A DNA stretch of 64,000 nt from Croceivirga lutea (GTDB taxonomy: Bacteria > Bacteroidota > Bacteroidia > Flavobacteriales > Flavobacteriaceae), in assembly GCF_014235875.1 (NCBI RefSeq), contig NZ_JACJUK010000001.1, positions 186,001-250,000 of the forward strand, read 5' to 3'. Within the stretch, counting starts at the first letter, position 1, and each line of letters begins with the position of its first letter. The notes under the pieces were generated by a model, which saw nothing but the letters and a program-made list of their open reading frames with translations, was not told where the DNA came from and searched no databases. Below, piece by piece: positions 1 to 8,304 of the stretch. The translations under genes were made by a program, and so were the position numbers.

Positions 1-444
1 GTTGCTAAAAAGCTGGCTAAGGCTTACAAAAATATAGATGCGTTAATGGCGGCATCCCAAGAAAGTTTAGTTGCCGTAGATGAAATTGGCGAACGTATTG
101 CGGAAAGCGTGGTTCAATTTTTTAGGGAAGAAAAAAATAGAACTATTATTGAGCGATTGAAAAGTTATGGTCTGCGGTTTTCCCTGTCTGAAGAGCAATT
201 ACAAAATCAATCAGATGCTTTAAAAGGGCAAACATTTGTAGTTTCTGGCGTTTTTGAAACTATCGGAAGAACTGAACTTAAAAAACTTATCGAAGATAAT
301 GGGGGCAAAGTAGCTTCTTCAGTCTCCTCTAAAACCACTTATTTAGTTGCGGGTGATAAAATGGGTCCAAGTAAACGTTCTAAGGCAGAGAACTTAGGTG
401 TAGCTATAATTTCTGAAAAAGAGTTTTTGGCAATGCTAGCATAA
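1..444 (+). CDS. ligA: NAD-dependent DNA ligase LigA, C-terminal part (5' end outside window)
   Basis: The reading frame is open from base 1 and gives the last 147 residues of a larger protein. The first ~40 residues match a helix-hairpin-helix segment (AVDEIGERIAESVVQFF), and the last ~75 form a BRCT domain with its typical GQTFVVSGVF and GGKVASSVSSKTTYLVAG stretches. This HhH-then-BRCT order at the C-terminus is that of bacterial NAD+-dependent ligases, which seal nicks in replication and repair. The adenylation and OB domains lie upstream of the window. The stop codon abuts the ATG of the M23 peptidase, so the two are probably cotranscribed. The identification rests on the domain tail only but is strong. 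Confidence 0.93.
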   Translation, partial: VAKKLAKAYKNIDALMAASQESLVAVDEIGERIAESVVQFFREEKNRTIIERLKSYGLRFSLSEEQLQNQSDALKGQTFVVSGVFETIGRTELKKLIEDNGGKVASSVSSKTTYLVAGDKMGPSKRSKAENLGVAIISEKEFLAMLA

Positions 445-1038
445 ATGATTACCAACACAACAAGACGATTTTGGTATGCACTATTGAGTTCAATTGCTTT
501 TATGGTTCGTTACCGTTATTTTAAAAAGTGGTTTTGGTTGCCTCTGCTGATTCTTGCCGTAGGTTTTTTGCTACCGCATTCCATGATAATACCGGTAAAA
601 GATGCAAACCAATCAAGTTGGAATAAAAACTCGTTTTGGGCATATCCTTGGGGTAGTTCTATTACCCATAAGGGTATTGATATTTTTGCCAAAAAAGGAA
701 CGCCAGTAGTTGCCGCAACATATGGCATAGTGGTATATACAGCAAATTCTGGAAAGGGTGGTAAGTCGGTAATGATTCTGGGGCCAAAATGGCGATTTCA
801 TTATTATGCACATTTAAATGCTATTCAAACTTTTCCATTAAAACCAATTCAACAAGGTGAGATTATAGGTACTGTTGGTGATACTGGCAACGCAAAGGGC
901 AAGCCACCTCATTTACATTACGCAATTACCACACCATTTCCGTATATTAGTTTACGAGACAAAGAAGCTGTACAAGGCTGGAAAAAAATGTTTTATCTTA
1001 ATCCTGATACGTGGTTAAGACCTTTAGAAAGTAACTAA
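445..1038 (+). CDS. Membrane-anchored M23 family metallopeptidase (LytM-like)
   Basis: A protein of 197 residues. One membrane anchor (about residues 29-50) is followed by a periplasmic LytM domain. The zinc ligands are visible: H75 and D79 in THKGIDI, and the HxH pair H156/H158 in PPHLHY; H123 in YAHL is the usual catalytic histidine. M23 enzymes cut peptidoglycan cross-bridges, and an intact site suggests an active endopeptidase rather than an EnvC-type regulator. The gene starts directly after the ligA stop and overlaps the next gene by one base (TAATG), so translational coupling is likely. The exact substrate cannot be told from sequence. Confidence 0.88.
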   Translation: MITNTTRRFWYALLSSIAFMVRYRYFKKWFWLPLLILAVGFLLPHSMIIPVKDANQSSWNKNSFWAYPWGSSITHKGIDIFAKKGTPVVAATYGIVVYTANSGKGGKSVMILGPKWRFHYYAHLNAIQTFPLKPIQQGEIIGTVGDTGNAKGKPPHLHYAITTPFPYISLRDKEAVQGWKKMFYLNPDTWLRPLESN

Positions 1039-1430
1039 TGGAAGAATTTTTTAATCCTGAAGCTTATAGAATTGTTAGAAATATAATGATAGGCTTTGCT
1101 GCCTTTTATGTGTTATTTGAGGTTGCCTTAAATTTAAATGAATTAGAAAACGACACTTCAAATATTATTTTATTTGAAGCTGCCAAAGACAAACTTTTTT
1201 TTATCCCGTTCGCATTAGGTACTATAATGGGGCATCTTTTTTTAGGCACTAACAATAAAGTGTTTTATATAGGAGATGGTTGGCCCGTAATTTTACTTTT
1301 TGCTTTTTGCGCTATTATGACGATAATTGGTTTTAAAGTTAAGTTTGAAAAATCAAGGGCCTTTTTTACATTATTATTGTTGTTAGGTGTTGCCTACGGT
1401 CATTTTTTTTGGTCAATGAATTTTAGTTGA
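1038..1430 (+). CDS. Small four-helix membrane protein, unknown function
   Basis: A protein of 130 residues with four clear hydrophobic segments (about 13-34, 50-67, 81-98 and 108-126), so probably an integral inner-membrane protein. I do not recognise a family. A GTIMGHLFLG stretch in the second helix parallels GGLVGKVFY in the next protein, which has the same length and topology; the two may be old duplicates. It overlaps the M23 peptidase gene by one base and lies two bases before the next start, so it belongs to the ligA-peptidase operon. A cell-envelope role is a guess from context only. Confidence 0.7.
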   Translation: MEEFFNPEAYRIVRNIMIGFAAFYVLFEVALNLNELENDTSNIILFEAAKDKLFFIPFALGTIMGHLFLGTNNKVFYIGDGWPVILLFAFCAIMTIIGFKVKFEKSRAFFTLLLLLGVAYGHFFWSMNFS

Positions 1431-1431
1431 A

Positions 1432-1875
1432 ATGATTTTTAGAAACTTTTTCCTTCGGAATTTAAAGACCCTAAAAACAATCAGAACTATTCTTGCTATA
1501 GTGTTAGGGACAATGATTATCATTGATATAGTTTTAGTGGCTTTAGGTGATGAATACCCCACGTTTAGTGAAATTGTAAAAGACCAAAGAAGTGAGTTAA
1601 TATGGTTGAATTTTTTACTTGGAGGTTTAGTGGGTAAAGTATTTTATAACCGTGTAGTGTATACCAAAAAGCCAGAAATCTCAGGCTTTTTTGCATTTCT
1701 CTCAATTTTAGTTTTGTTAGGTTTTTTAGGTCAATTAGAGTCGTTTCAACTAGAAACTTGGCATCAACTGTTAGTTATGATTACAGGGGCTATTGTGGGC
1801 CAGCGCATATGGCCGCAATATGTAGCAGACGAACCAACCGAAGCAGAAATACAACGAGCAAAAGCAAAAAAATGA
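1432..1875 (+). CDS. Small four-helix membrane protein, unknown function
   Basis: A protein of 147 residues with four hydrophobic segments and a charged C-terminal tail rich in Glu, Ala and Lys. It resembles the preceding protein in layout: helix, acidic loop, short glycine-rich helix, two more helices. The start ATG lies two bases after the preceding stop, and the stop overlaps the next start as ATGA. This spacing argues for a real, coupled gene. No functional motif is visible. Confidence 0.7.
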   Translation: MIFRNFFLRNLKTLKTIRTILAIVLGTMIIIDIVLVALGDEYPTFSEIVKDQRSELIWLNFLLGGLVGKVFYNRVVYTKKPEISGFFAFLSILVLLGFLGQLESFQLETWHQLLVMITGAIVGQRIWPQYVADEPTEAEIQRAKAKK

Positions 1876-2168
1876 TATCAACATACCAAGAATTTAAAGA
1901 TTCTTTACAGCTACAACAACCACCATCTTCATGGTCTGTGCATTTACGTTCATTATGGTTCGATGCTAAAAACAACTGGCATGCCTCGCACGATTTAGTA
2001 GACCAGCTTACTGATACAATATCTAAACAAATTCATGCATACTTGCATAGAAAAGAAGGTGATGATTGGAACGCGGGATATTGGTACAGGCAAGCAGGGA
2101 AACCTTTTTGCAAGCTAACTTTAGATGAAGAGTTTCAATTACTTGTAGAAGATGTACTTAGTAATTAA
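1872..2168 (+). CDS. Small conserved soluble protein, unknown function
   Basis: A protein of 98 residues. I place the start at the ATG of the ATGA overlap with the preceding gene; a longer reading would run 38 codons back into that gene and is unlikely. The segment KQIHAYLHRKEGD followed by NAGYWYRQAGKPF, rich in His, Tyr and Trp, looks strongly conserved. I recall related short proteins in diverse bacteria but no known activity. The stop shares TTAA with the convergent nuclease-like gene. It is the last gene of the ligA operon. Confidence 0.72.
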   Translation: MISTYQEFKDSLQLQQPPSSWSVHLRSLWFDAKNNWHASHDLVDQLTDTISKQIHAYLHRKEGDDWNAGYWYRQAGKPFCKLTLDEEFQLLVEDVLSN

Positions 2169-3268
2169 AGTGTTCTAATTTGAGTTAAAATAGGAAAATG
2201 GTCACTATAACCATTATTGTTAGTTACGGTACCATCGGCTTTTATGTTAAAGGTAAATTTCTTTGGTCGAACAGTAGTGGTAGAAGTTCTCATTATTTCT
2301 GGTGTAAAGATTTCTAACATTGGCAAATCATCATCATCTCTGACTAATTGTAAACCGTTAGTGCCAAAGAGTAAACCTCTAGAAATTATAAATTGGTCTA
2401 ACATATTCATGGTATTGATTGATTGAGAATAAAAATGAGTTCCTACATCTGGCTTACTGGCTTTACCCCAAGAACAATTGAATAAAAATGCTTCTTTTTT
2501 TAAGTAACTAGAAATTGAAGGTAAGTGTGTGGCTTCACTTTGACCTCTCTTTATAATTTCTTCAATTTTATCGTATCCATTTGAGGCTTGTAGTTCTTCC
2601 AAAACACTTCTATCATAGGGTTCATCATTTAAGTCTCCCATTATTAAAATGTTCACATTCCATTTGTCATTTAAAAAAGTCATTGCTTCTTCGGTGTCAT
2701 CTAGAGCCAAAAACGCTTGTCTATCTAATTTTAAGTGTTCGTCTACGATTTTTCCGCACTGGCTGGCTACGGTAATTCTGAAGGGTTCAGATTCATACCT
2801 TCCACGAGAACGAGATGGCCAGTGATTAACTAAAACAATTAGTTCAGCATCATTTTCTTTAACCTTTAAAGCAACTTCAAAAATATCTCTCGTAGGGTAC
2901 CTTAGGTGCACCAAATGTTCTTTAGGTTTACCTATTATTTCAAACATGGTTGTATCGTAAATTAATGAACAGTCTATACCTCTAATATCTGGAGAGTCTA
3001 CATGAGCAACAGCTAAATCTTGCCTATCTAATTGGGCTAAAAGTTCATTGGCAATTGAAAGGTTTTCAATTTCACACAACCCAAGTAAATCAGGGCCATT
3101 ACCTTCAAACATTTGATTGATAATGTTAGCAAGATTTTCAATTTTTTTGTCTTTAGTTTCATTGGTCCACCCATTAGCAGGCGTAAATTCAAAATCCGCA
3201 GCTATTTCTGAAAGAGAAGTGTCAAAAAGATTTTGAAGGTTCCAAAAAGCAGTATTTAATAGGGCCAT
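2165..3268 (-). CDS. Endonuclease/exonuclease/phosphatase family protein
   Basis: A protein of 367 residues from the chosen start; the frame extends 30 codons further upstream, but the family begins at the AFWNLQNLFD strand just after this Met. The DNase I-like fold motifs appear in order: an N-terminal WNLQNLF strand, the metal-binding Glu in LGLCEIEN, VLVNHWPSR, the catalytic GDLNDEP, and YSDHFPIL near the C-terminus. All catalytic residues look present. Members cut DNA, RNA or phosphoester head groups, so the substrate is open. There is no obvious signal peptide. The gene is monocistronic and convergent with the ligA operon. Confidence 0.85.
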   Translation of the reverse strand: MALLNTAFWNLQNLFDTSLSEIAADFEFTPANGWTNETKDKKIENLANIINQMFEGNGPDLLGLCEIENLSIANELLAQLDRQDLAVAHVDSPDIRGIDCSLIYDTTMFEIIGKPKEHLVHLRYPTRDIFEVALKVKENDAELIVLVNHWPSRSRGRYESEPFRITVASQCGKIVDEHLKLDRQAFLALDDTEEAMTFLNDKWNVNILIMGDLNDEPYDRSVLEELQASNGYDKIEEIIKRGQSEATHLPSISSYLKKEAFLFNCSWGKASKPDVGTHFYSQSINTMNMLDQFIISRGLLFGTNGLQLVRDDDDLPMLEIFTPEIMRTSTTTVRPKKFTFNIKADGTVTNNNGYSDHFPILTQIRTL

Positions 3269-3444
3269 GATTTTTGTTTTAAAGGTAAGAGGATTGTTTT
3301 TGACAACTGATGTTATTGTATTTATTGATGACAATTTTGTACCGATGGAATTCAGCACCTTTCAAATGTTGTATTTGTAACAATTTGTGAATTTTTTCAA
3401 TAAGGGTATTCAATTAATTTAGCACTCGCTTGATGGGGAATGTA

Positions 3445-3452
3445 TAAATTTG
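3445..3452 (+). promoter_or_regulatory. Putative -7 box (TAAATTTG) before the DUF6913-like/dapA genes
   Basis: TAAATTTG matches the Bacteroidota -7 consensus TAnnTTTG exactly and ends 16 bases before the ATG at 3469. No TTG is found at the preferred distance upstream, so only half of the promoter is supported. Confidence 0.5.
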
Positions 3453-3468
3453 TAGAAATACTACCCGA

Positions 3469-4002
3469 ATGATATTTCGAACCATACAAGACAAGTTCAA
3501 AGTAAAATCGGCTCACAAGTTTTTAGAAGATGAGCTTAAGAAGGCAAAAAGGCCAACAGATAAGAAAGGAATTTCAAGTATAGCATGTGTTGTAGACATG
3601 GATGCCTTTTCAAATGCTGAGGTCTTTCAAGAATTAAGAAAAAGTCTTGATTTAAAACCAAATGCAGTTCATGTCATTGGTTTTAAAAAGACTGCCGATA
3701 AAAATGGGATGTTTTCTATACCCTTTGTTACTGATAAAGAACTTGGTTGGAATGGCTCAATAGAAAACGGGGATTTTAGCGAATTTGCAGGAAGACCGTA
3801 CGATTTGTTGATAAACTATTATACTGACAATCGGTTGATGCTAAAACTAATGTCTACAAAAATTGATGCTAGATTACGAGTAGGATTAGAGGCAGCAGAT
3901 AGTAACTTAAATGATTTAATCTTTAGTTGTAATCTCAATGATTTTACAACCTTTCAAGCAGAATTGAAAAAGTATTTAAAGATTTTGAAAGAAGTAGCAT
4001 AA
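3469..4002 (+). CDS. DUF6913-like conserved flavobacterial protein
   Basis: A soluble protein of 177 residues without signal peptide or membrane helix. It alternates beta/alpha elements (SSIACVVDMDAF, AVHVIGFKK, DLLINYY), suggesting a Rossmann-like fold. Small proteins of this type commonly precede dapA in Flavobacteriaceae, and I think the family is DUF6913, but no biochemical role is known to me. Its stop overlaps the dapA start by one base (TAATG), so the two are translationally coupled. It has its own -7 box. Confidence 0.7.
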   Translation: MIFRTIQDKFKVKSAHKFLEDELKKAKRPTDKKGISSIACVVDMDAFSNAEVFQELRKSLDLKPNAVHVIGFKKTADKNGMFSIPFVTDKELGWNGSIENGDFSEFAGRPYDLLINYYTDNRLMLKLMSTKIDARLRVGLEAADSNLNDLIFSCNLNDFTTFQAELKKYLKILKEVA

Positions 4003-4892
4003 TGGAAATTTTAGTTGGAACAGGAGTAGCTTTAGTAACACCGTTTACAAAAGATTTAGAAGTAGATGTTGATGCACTAAAAGATATCGTAGAATATAAT
4101 ATCGCCGGTAATGTTGATTATTTAGTGGTTTTAGGAACAACCGCCGAGTCAGTGACATTAACAGCGCAAGAAAAGCGGTTGGTAATGAAAACCGTTTCTT
4201 TAGTTAATGCAGGCCGTTTACCTTTAGTTGTAGGTGTTGGAGGAAACAACACTATGGCGGTTGTTAACGAATTAAAACAAACAGATTTTTTAGATTACCA
4301 AGCAATTTTATCAGTTTCTCCAGCTTATAATAAACCTACACAAGAAGGAATATATCAGCATTTTAAGGCCATATCAGCTGCATCACCCTTACCAATCGTA
4401 GTTTACAACGTTCCCTCAAGAACAGGCAGTAATATGTTACCTGAAACTACTTTGCGTTTGGCCAAAGATTTTAAGAATATTGTAGCTATTAAAGAGGCTT
4501 GTGCAGATCAAATACAAATAGACCAGTTACTGCAAGGCAAACCAGAGGAGTTTCATATTATTTCTGGTGACGATTTTACTGCATTATCAACAGTGCTAGC
4601 CGGGGGTTCTGGGGTTATTTCTGTTTTGGGGCAAGGCCTTCCACAGCAATTCTCAACAATGATTTCACTCGGTTTAAAAGGAGATTCGGAACCAGCCTAT
4701 GAAATTCATCAAAGTTTATTAAATGGTATGCATTTAATATTTGAAGAAGGTAATCCTACCGGAATTAAATCCGTCTACAATCACTACAATTTATGTAGAT
4801 TAGAGGTAAGATTGCCATTGGTTAAAGCTAGTAGACAATTAGAAGATAAAATTGCATTATTCCTAAATCAACTGGAAACAATTGCAGTTTAG
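4002..4892 (+). CDS. dapA: 4-hydroxy-tetrahydrodipicolinate synthase
   Basis: A protein of 296 residues, normal length for DapA, which condenses pyruvate with aspartate semialdehyde in lysine and diaminopimelate synthesis. The Schiff-base lysine is K164 (VAIKEA), the catalytic tyrosine Y135 and the substrate arginine R140 lie in VVYNVPSRTG, and the second tyrosine is in SPAYNKP. The phosphate/carboxylate loop reads GTTAES rather than the usual GTTGES, a Gly-to-Ala change next to the catalytic Thr. The upstream gene is coupled by a one-base overlap. bamD follows after ~100 bases with its own promoter box. Confidence 0.95.
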   Translation: MEILVGTGVALVTPFTKDLEVDVDALKDIVEYNIAGNVDYLVVLGTTAESVTLTAQEKRLVMKTVSLVNAGRLPLVVGVGGNNTMAVVNELKQTDFLDYQAILSVSPAYNKPTQEGIYQHFKAISAASPLPIVVYNVPSRTGSNMLPETTLRLAKDFKNIVAIKEACADQIQIDQLLQGKPEEFHIISGDDFTALSTVLAGGSGVISVLGQGLPQQFSTMISLGLKGDSEPAYEIHQSLLNGMHLIFEEGNPTGIKSVYNHYNLCRLEVRLPLVKASRQLEDKIALFLNQLETIAV

Positions 4893-4979
4893 ACGTTAAT
4901 TTTTGACTAATTCTTTTTTTGTAGGCTAAAAGCTGTTTATAATTGCAGGTATACTATTTAGTATTTAAATGAATAATTG

Positions 4980-4987
4980 TACTTTTG
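4980..4987 (+). promoter_or_regulatory. Putative -7 box (TACTTTTG) of the bamD-rpoZ-coaBC block
   Basis: An exact TAnnTTTG match. Transcription should begin about five bases after the final G, near 4992. This makes the in-frame TTG at 4977 unusable as a start and favours the ATG at 5004. Confidence 0.55.
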
Positions 4988-5003
4988 CACGATGTTTTTG
5001 AAT

Positions 5004-5828
5004 ATGAGGCAGCTTTCTATCCTTTGTTTTTCTGTTATAATTTTGTTTTCTTCTTGTAACGAGTATCAAAAAGTACTTAAGAATACAGATGTTAAACCAA
5101 AATATGATTTAGCAGAGAAGTTTTATAATGAAGGGGATTATACCAGAGCTAAAAGGTTATTTGAACAAATAGCCCCAAAATATGCAGGTAAACCTCAAGG
5201 TGAAAGGGTAATGTTCTTTTTCGCCGATTCTTACTACCAATCTGGCGATTATTACTTATCAGGATATCAATTTGAAAGATTTATTAAATCGTACCCAAAT
5301 AGTGAAAAGCTCCAACAAGCATATTTTTTAGAGGCAAAAAGCTATTATTACATGTCTCCGAGATATTCTTTAGACCAGTCTGATACTGATAGGGCATTAA
5401 GCAAGCTCCAGTTGTTTATAAACAACTATCCAAATTCTGAGTATTTTGAAGAAGCAAATGCTTTAGCGCAAGAATTAACTAAGAAAAAACAAAAGAAACA
5501 ATATGAGATTGGTAAGCAATATGCTAAGTTGGGAGAATTATATCTTCTAGATTTTAATATTGCTGCGAATACGGCATTAGATAACTTTGTATCTGAGAAT
5601 CCTGGAACTTCTTACAGGGAAGATGCACTATTTCAACGATTAAAAGCGTTAGCAAATTTAGCGTTAAATAGTACGTATTCTAAGAAGCCTGAGCGTATTA
5701 AGAATGCAAAAGAAGCATACCAACAGTTATTAAAAGCTTACCCAGAAACTAGCTATCTTAAAGATGCAAACAATTATTTAAAGAAGTTAGAAAGGGAAGA
5801 AATAATAGAAGTAGAAACAACAAAATAA
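5004..5828 (+). CDS. bamD: Outer membrane protein assembly factor BamD (lipoprotein)
   Basis: A protein of 274 residues from this start; ATG 4992 adds four residues. A lipoprotein signal peptide ends in the lipobox FSSC with Cys18, followed by EYQKVLKN, typical of Bacteroidota BamD. The rest is tetratricopeptide-like helix pairs (YNEGDYTRAKRLFEQI, YYLSGYQFERFIKSYPNS, ALSKLQLFINNYPNS). BamD is the essential lipoprotein that delivers beta-barrel precursors to BamA at the outer membrane. It heads the conserved flavobacterial series bamD-rpoZ-coaBC-DUF4835-recN. The start was chosen because the -7 box lies at 4980-4987. Confidence 0.93.
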   Translation: MRQLSILCFSVIILFSSCNEYQKVLKNTDVKPKYDLAEKFYNEGDYTRAKRLFEQIAPKYAGKPQGERVMFFFADSYYQSGDYYLSGYQFERFIKSYPNSEKLQQAYFLEAKSYYYMSPRYSLDQSDTDRALSKLQLFINNYPNSEYFEEANALAQELTKKKQKKQYEIGKQYAKLGELYLLDFNIAANTALDNFVSENPGTSYREDALFQRLKALANLALNSTYSKKPERIKNAKEAYQQLLKAYPETSYLKDANNYLKKLEREEIIEVETTK

Positions 5829-5840
5829 TTTGTAGTTACC

Positions 5841-6167
5841 ATGCAAGATTTAAAAAATAGTAATGCACCTGTTTCAACAATTACGTACAATCGTAATGAG
5901 TTCGATGAAAAAACAGACAACATTTATGAAGCAATTTCTATAGCGGCCAAAAGAGCTACTCAAATTAACTCTGAGATTAAAAAAGAGTTGTTAGAAAAGT
6001 TAGAAGAATTTGCTACGTATAGTGATAGCTTAGAAGAAGTTTTTGAAAACAAGGAACAAATAGAAGTTTCTAAGTTTTACGAAAAACTACCTAAGCCACA
6101 TGCATTATCTGCTCAAGAGTGGATGGATGACAAAATTTATTACCGTAACACAGATAGAGACGAATAG
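5841..6167 (+). CDS. rpoZ: RNA polymerase omega-like (Rpb6) subunit
   Basis: A protein of 108 residues. The central helix pair (DNIYEAISIAAKRATQIN) carries the Ala-Lys-Arg-Ala-x-Gln-Ile signature of the omega/Rpb6 fold that clamps the beta-prime C-terminus during RNA polymerase assembly. Bacteroidota omega is divergent and has a long acidic tail, as here (LEKLEEFATYSDSLEEVFEN). It follows bamD by 12 bases, and its stop directly abuts the coaBC ATG, so it is cotranscribed. Position and motif agree, so the call is firm despite low similarity to the E. coli protein. Confidence 0.88.
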   Translation: MQDLKNSNAPVSTITYNRNEFDEKTDNIYEAISIAAKRATQINSEIKKELLEKLEEFATYSDSLEEVFENKEQIEVSKFYEKLPKPHALSAQEWMDDKIYYRNTDRDE

Positions 6168-7376
6168 ATGTTAAGCGGAAAAAATATCCTTTTGGGCATA
6201 ACCGGGGGGATTGCCGCTTATAAAACTACCTTTCTTGTTAGGTTATTGATAAAAGCTGGTGCCTCGGTTAAAGTAGTATTAACCGAAAGTGCCAGCTCTT
6301 TTGTTTCTCCACTTACCTTAACTACACTATCTAAGAATGCTGTGGTAATGGATTTTGTAAAGAATGAGGATAATGAAATTTCATGGAATAATCATGTTAA
6401 GTTAGGCTTATGGGCAGACCTGTTTATTATTGCTCCCGCTACGGCAAATACACTTTCTAAAATGGCTAATGGAGTATGTGATAATTTGTTGTTAGCAACT
6501 TATCTTTCTGCAAAATGTCCAGTTTATTTTGCCCCAGCTATGGATTTAGATATGTATAAGCATTCATCAACCAAAGCAACTTTTGACAAGCTCACGTCTT
6601 TTGGTAATGTAATGATACCTGCAGAGTCTGGTGAATTGGCAAGCGGGCTTGTTGGAGAAGGTAGAATGGCAGAACCAGAAAACATTATCTCTTTTATTGA
6701 ACAGCATTTAATAAAGGGGTCACCACTTTGCAATAAAACCGTGTTAATCACTGCTGGTCCAACGCATGAAGCCATAGACCCCGTAAGATATATTGGCAAC
6801 AAATCTACGGGAACAATGGGTTTTGAATTGGCAAAGAAGGCTGCTGAATTAGGAGCAAAAGTTTTTCTAATTTCGGGGCCAACCAATTTAGAATTAAATA
6901 ACAATCAAATAACCATAGTTCCTGTGGTTTCCGCAAAACAAATGTATAAAGCGGTTCATGAGTATTTTTCTGATGTTGATATTGCCATAAGCGCTGCTGC
7001 CGTTGCTGACTATACCCCTAAGAATGTTTCTGAACAAAAAATTAAAAAGCAAGAAGCGGAACCAATGCAATTAGAGTTGGAGCGTACTCAAGATATCTTA
7101 CTATCTATGGGTAACGCAAAAACAAATCAATTTTTGGTTGGATTTGCTTTAGAAACGCAAAACGTTTTTGACAACGCCAAGAAAAAGCTCGTAAAAAAGA
7201 ATCTAGACCTAATTGTAGCCAACACTTTAGAAGATAAAGGAGCAGGTTTTGGAACTTCAACTAATAAAATTACCCTGCTTGACAAGAATTTAAACGAAAA
7301 AACGTTTGATTTAAAACCAAAGTCAGAAGTAGCTTCTGATATCTGGTCAGCAATCATTACAAAATTAGATGCGTAA
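6168..7376 (+). CDS. coaBC: Bifunctional phosphopantothenoylcysteine decarboxylase / phosphopantothenate-cysteine ligase
   Basis: A protein of 402 residues. The N-terminal CoaC half shows the flavoprotein start GKNILLGITGGIAAYKT, the active-site histidine in WNNHVKLG, APATANTLSKMANG and the PAMDLDMY loop (the PxMNxxMW motif in a variant form). The CoaB half starts near residue 185 (VLITAGPTHEAIDPVRYIGN) and contains AAAVADYTP and KKNLDLIVANTL. Together they convert 4'-phosphopantothenate to 4'-phosphopantetheine for CoA. coaE (12849) and panB (57724) in the window serve the same pathway. The last 8 bases overlap the DUF4835 gene. Confidence 0.95.
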   Translation: MLSGKNILLGITGGIAAYKTTFLVRLLIKAGASVKVVLTESASSFVSPLTLTTLSKNAVVMDFVKNEDNEISWNNHVKLGLWADLFIIAPATANTLSKMANGVCDNLLLATYLSAKCPVYFAPAMDLDMYKHSSTKATFDKLTSFGNVMIPAESGELASGLVGEGRMAEPENIISFIEQHLIKGSPLCNKTVLITAGPTHEAIDPVRYIGNKSTGTMGFELAKKAAELGAKVFLISGPTNLELNNNQITIVPVVSAKQMYKAVHEYFSDVDIAISAAAVADYTPKNVSEQKIKKQEAEPMQLELERTQDILLSMGNAKTNQFLVGFALETQNVFDNAKKKLVKKNLDLIVANTLEDKGAGFGTSTNKITLLDKNLNEKTFDLKPKSEVASDIWSAIITKLDA

Positions 7377-8259
7377 GTACTTTTTTATTTTTTTCTGCTT
7401 TGGATTCATAGCAACAACTATTGCTCAAGAATTTAATTGCACCATAACAGTCAATTCTGACCAGGTAGGACAAACAAATCAGCAAATATTTGGTACGCTT
7501 GAAAAGTCTTTAAATGACTTTGTAAATAAAAATAAATGGACCAATAGAGTATATAAAGAAAATGAACGCATAGAAGCGCAAATGTTCATTACAATTACCA
7601 AGTACGAGTCTGATCGCTTTGAAGGTAACATTCAGTTACAATCATCTAGACCAGTATTTAATACCGCATATAGTAGTCCAATTTTTAATTACCGAGACAA
7701 CACTTTTAATTTTATATATCAAGAATTTGAACCTTTGGTGTACAACCCTAACTCACTAGACTCCAATTTGGTAGCAATGGTTTCTTACTACATATATATT
7801 ATTTTGGGTCTAGATGCCGATACGTTTTCTTTACAGGGAGGAGACGAGTTTTATGAAAATGCCAGAAATATAGTAACCCAAGCTCAGGGTAGTGGTTATG
7901 CAGGTTGGGCACAAGAAACAGGGGAACGCACTAGATTTGAATTAGTGGATAATTTACTTTCTAATACATTTAGAGAGTACAGAATAGCCATGTACAACTA
8001 TCATAGAAAGGGGTTAGATGTAATGGCAGATAATAATAGTACAGGTAAACAAATAATTGCTGGAAGCATTAGATTATTTGAAAGTCTAATAAAAAGAAGG
8101 CCAAATGCCTTTCTAATTCAGACATTTTTTGATGCCAAGAGCGAAGAAATTCAAAATATCTTTTCAGATGGTCCAAAGGTTGACATTGTAAAACTTAAAG
8201 AAACCTTGAATAGAGTGGCTCCATTTTATAGTAGCACTTGGAACCAAATTCAGTATTAA
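7369..8259 (+). CDS. DUF4835 family secreted protein
   Basis: A protein of 296 residues with a signal peptide (about residues 1-19, ending TTIAQ). The mature part begins EFNCTITVNSDQV, the hallmark of DUF4835, a Bacteroidota family of unknown function that almost always sits between coaBC and recN. It is predicted to be periplasmic or outer-membrane associated. It overlaps coaBC by 8 bases. Its steady linkage with bamD suggests an envelope role, but that is inference from neighbourhood only. Confidence 0.87.
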   Translation: MRKYFFIFFCFGFIATTIAQEFNCTITVNSDQVGQTNQQIFGTLEKSLNDFVNKNKWTNRVYKENERIEAQMFITITKYESDRFEGNIQLQSSRPVFNTAYSSPIFNYRDNTFNFIYQEFEPLVYNPNSLDSNLVAMVSYYIYIILGLDADTFSLQGGDEFYENARNIVTQAQGSGYAGWAQETGERTRFELVDNLLSNTFREYRIAMYNYHRKGLDVMADNNSTGKQIIAGSIRLFESLIKRRPNAFLIQTFFDAKSEEIQNIFSDGPKVDIVKLKETLNRVAPFYSSTWNQIQY

Positions 8260-8278
8260 TAGGTATTAATTTACATAG

Positions 8279-8286
8279 TATCTTTG
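8279..8286 (+). promoter_or_regulatory. Putative -7 box (TATCTTTG) before recN
   Basis: An exact TAnnTTTG match 18 bases before the chosen recN ATG. It implies recN can be expressed apart from the upstream bamD block. No clear TTG is seen at the -33 distance. Confidence 0.5.
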
Positions 8287-8304
8287 CCCAGTTTAATTCT
8301 GGGA

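Noticed and set aside
1758-1871. 38-codon upstream extension of the small gene ending at 2168
   Set aside because: It lies wholly within the preceding gene in another frame, and an ATGA overlap start at 1872 is far more plausible.
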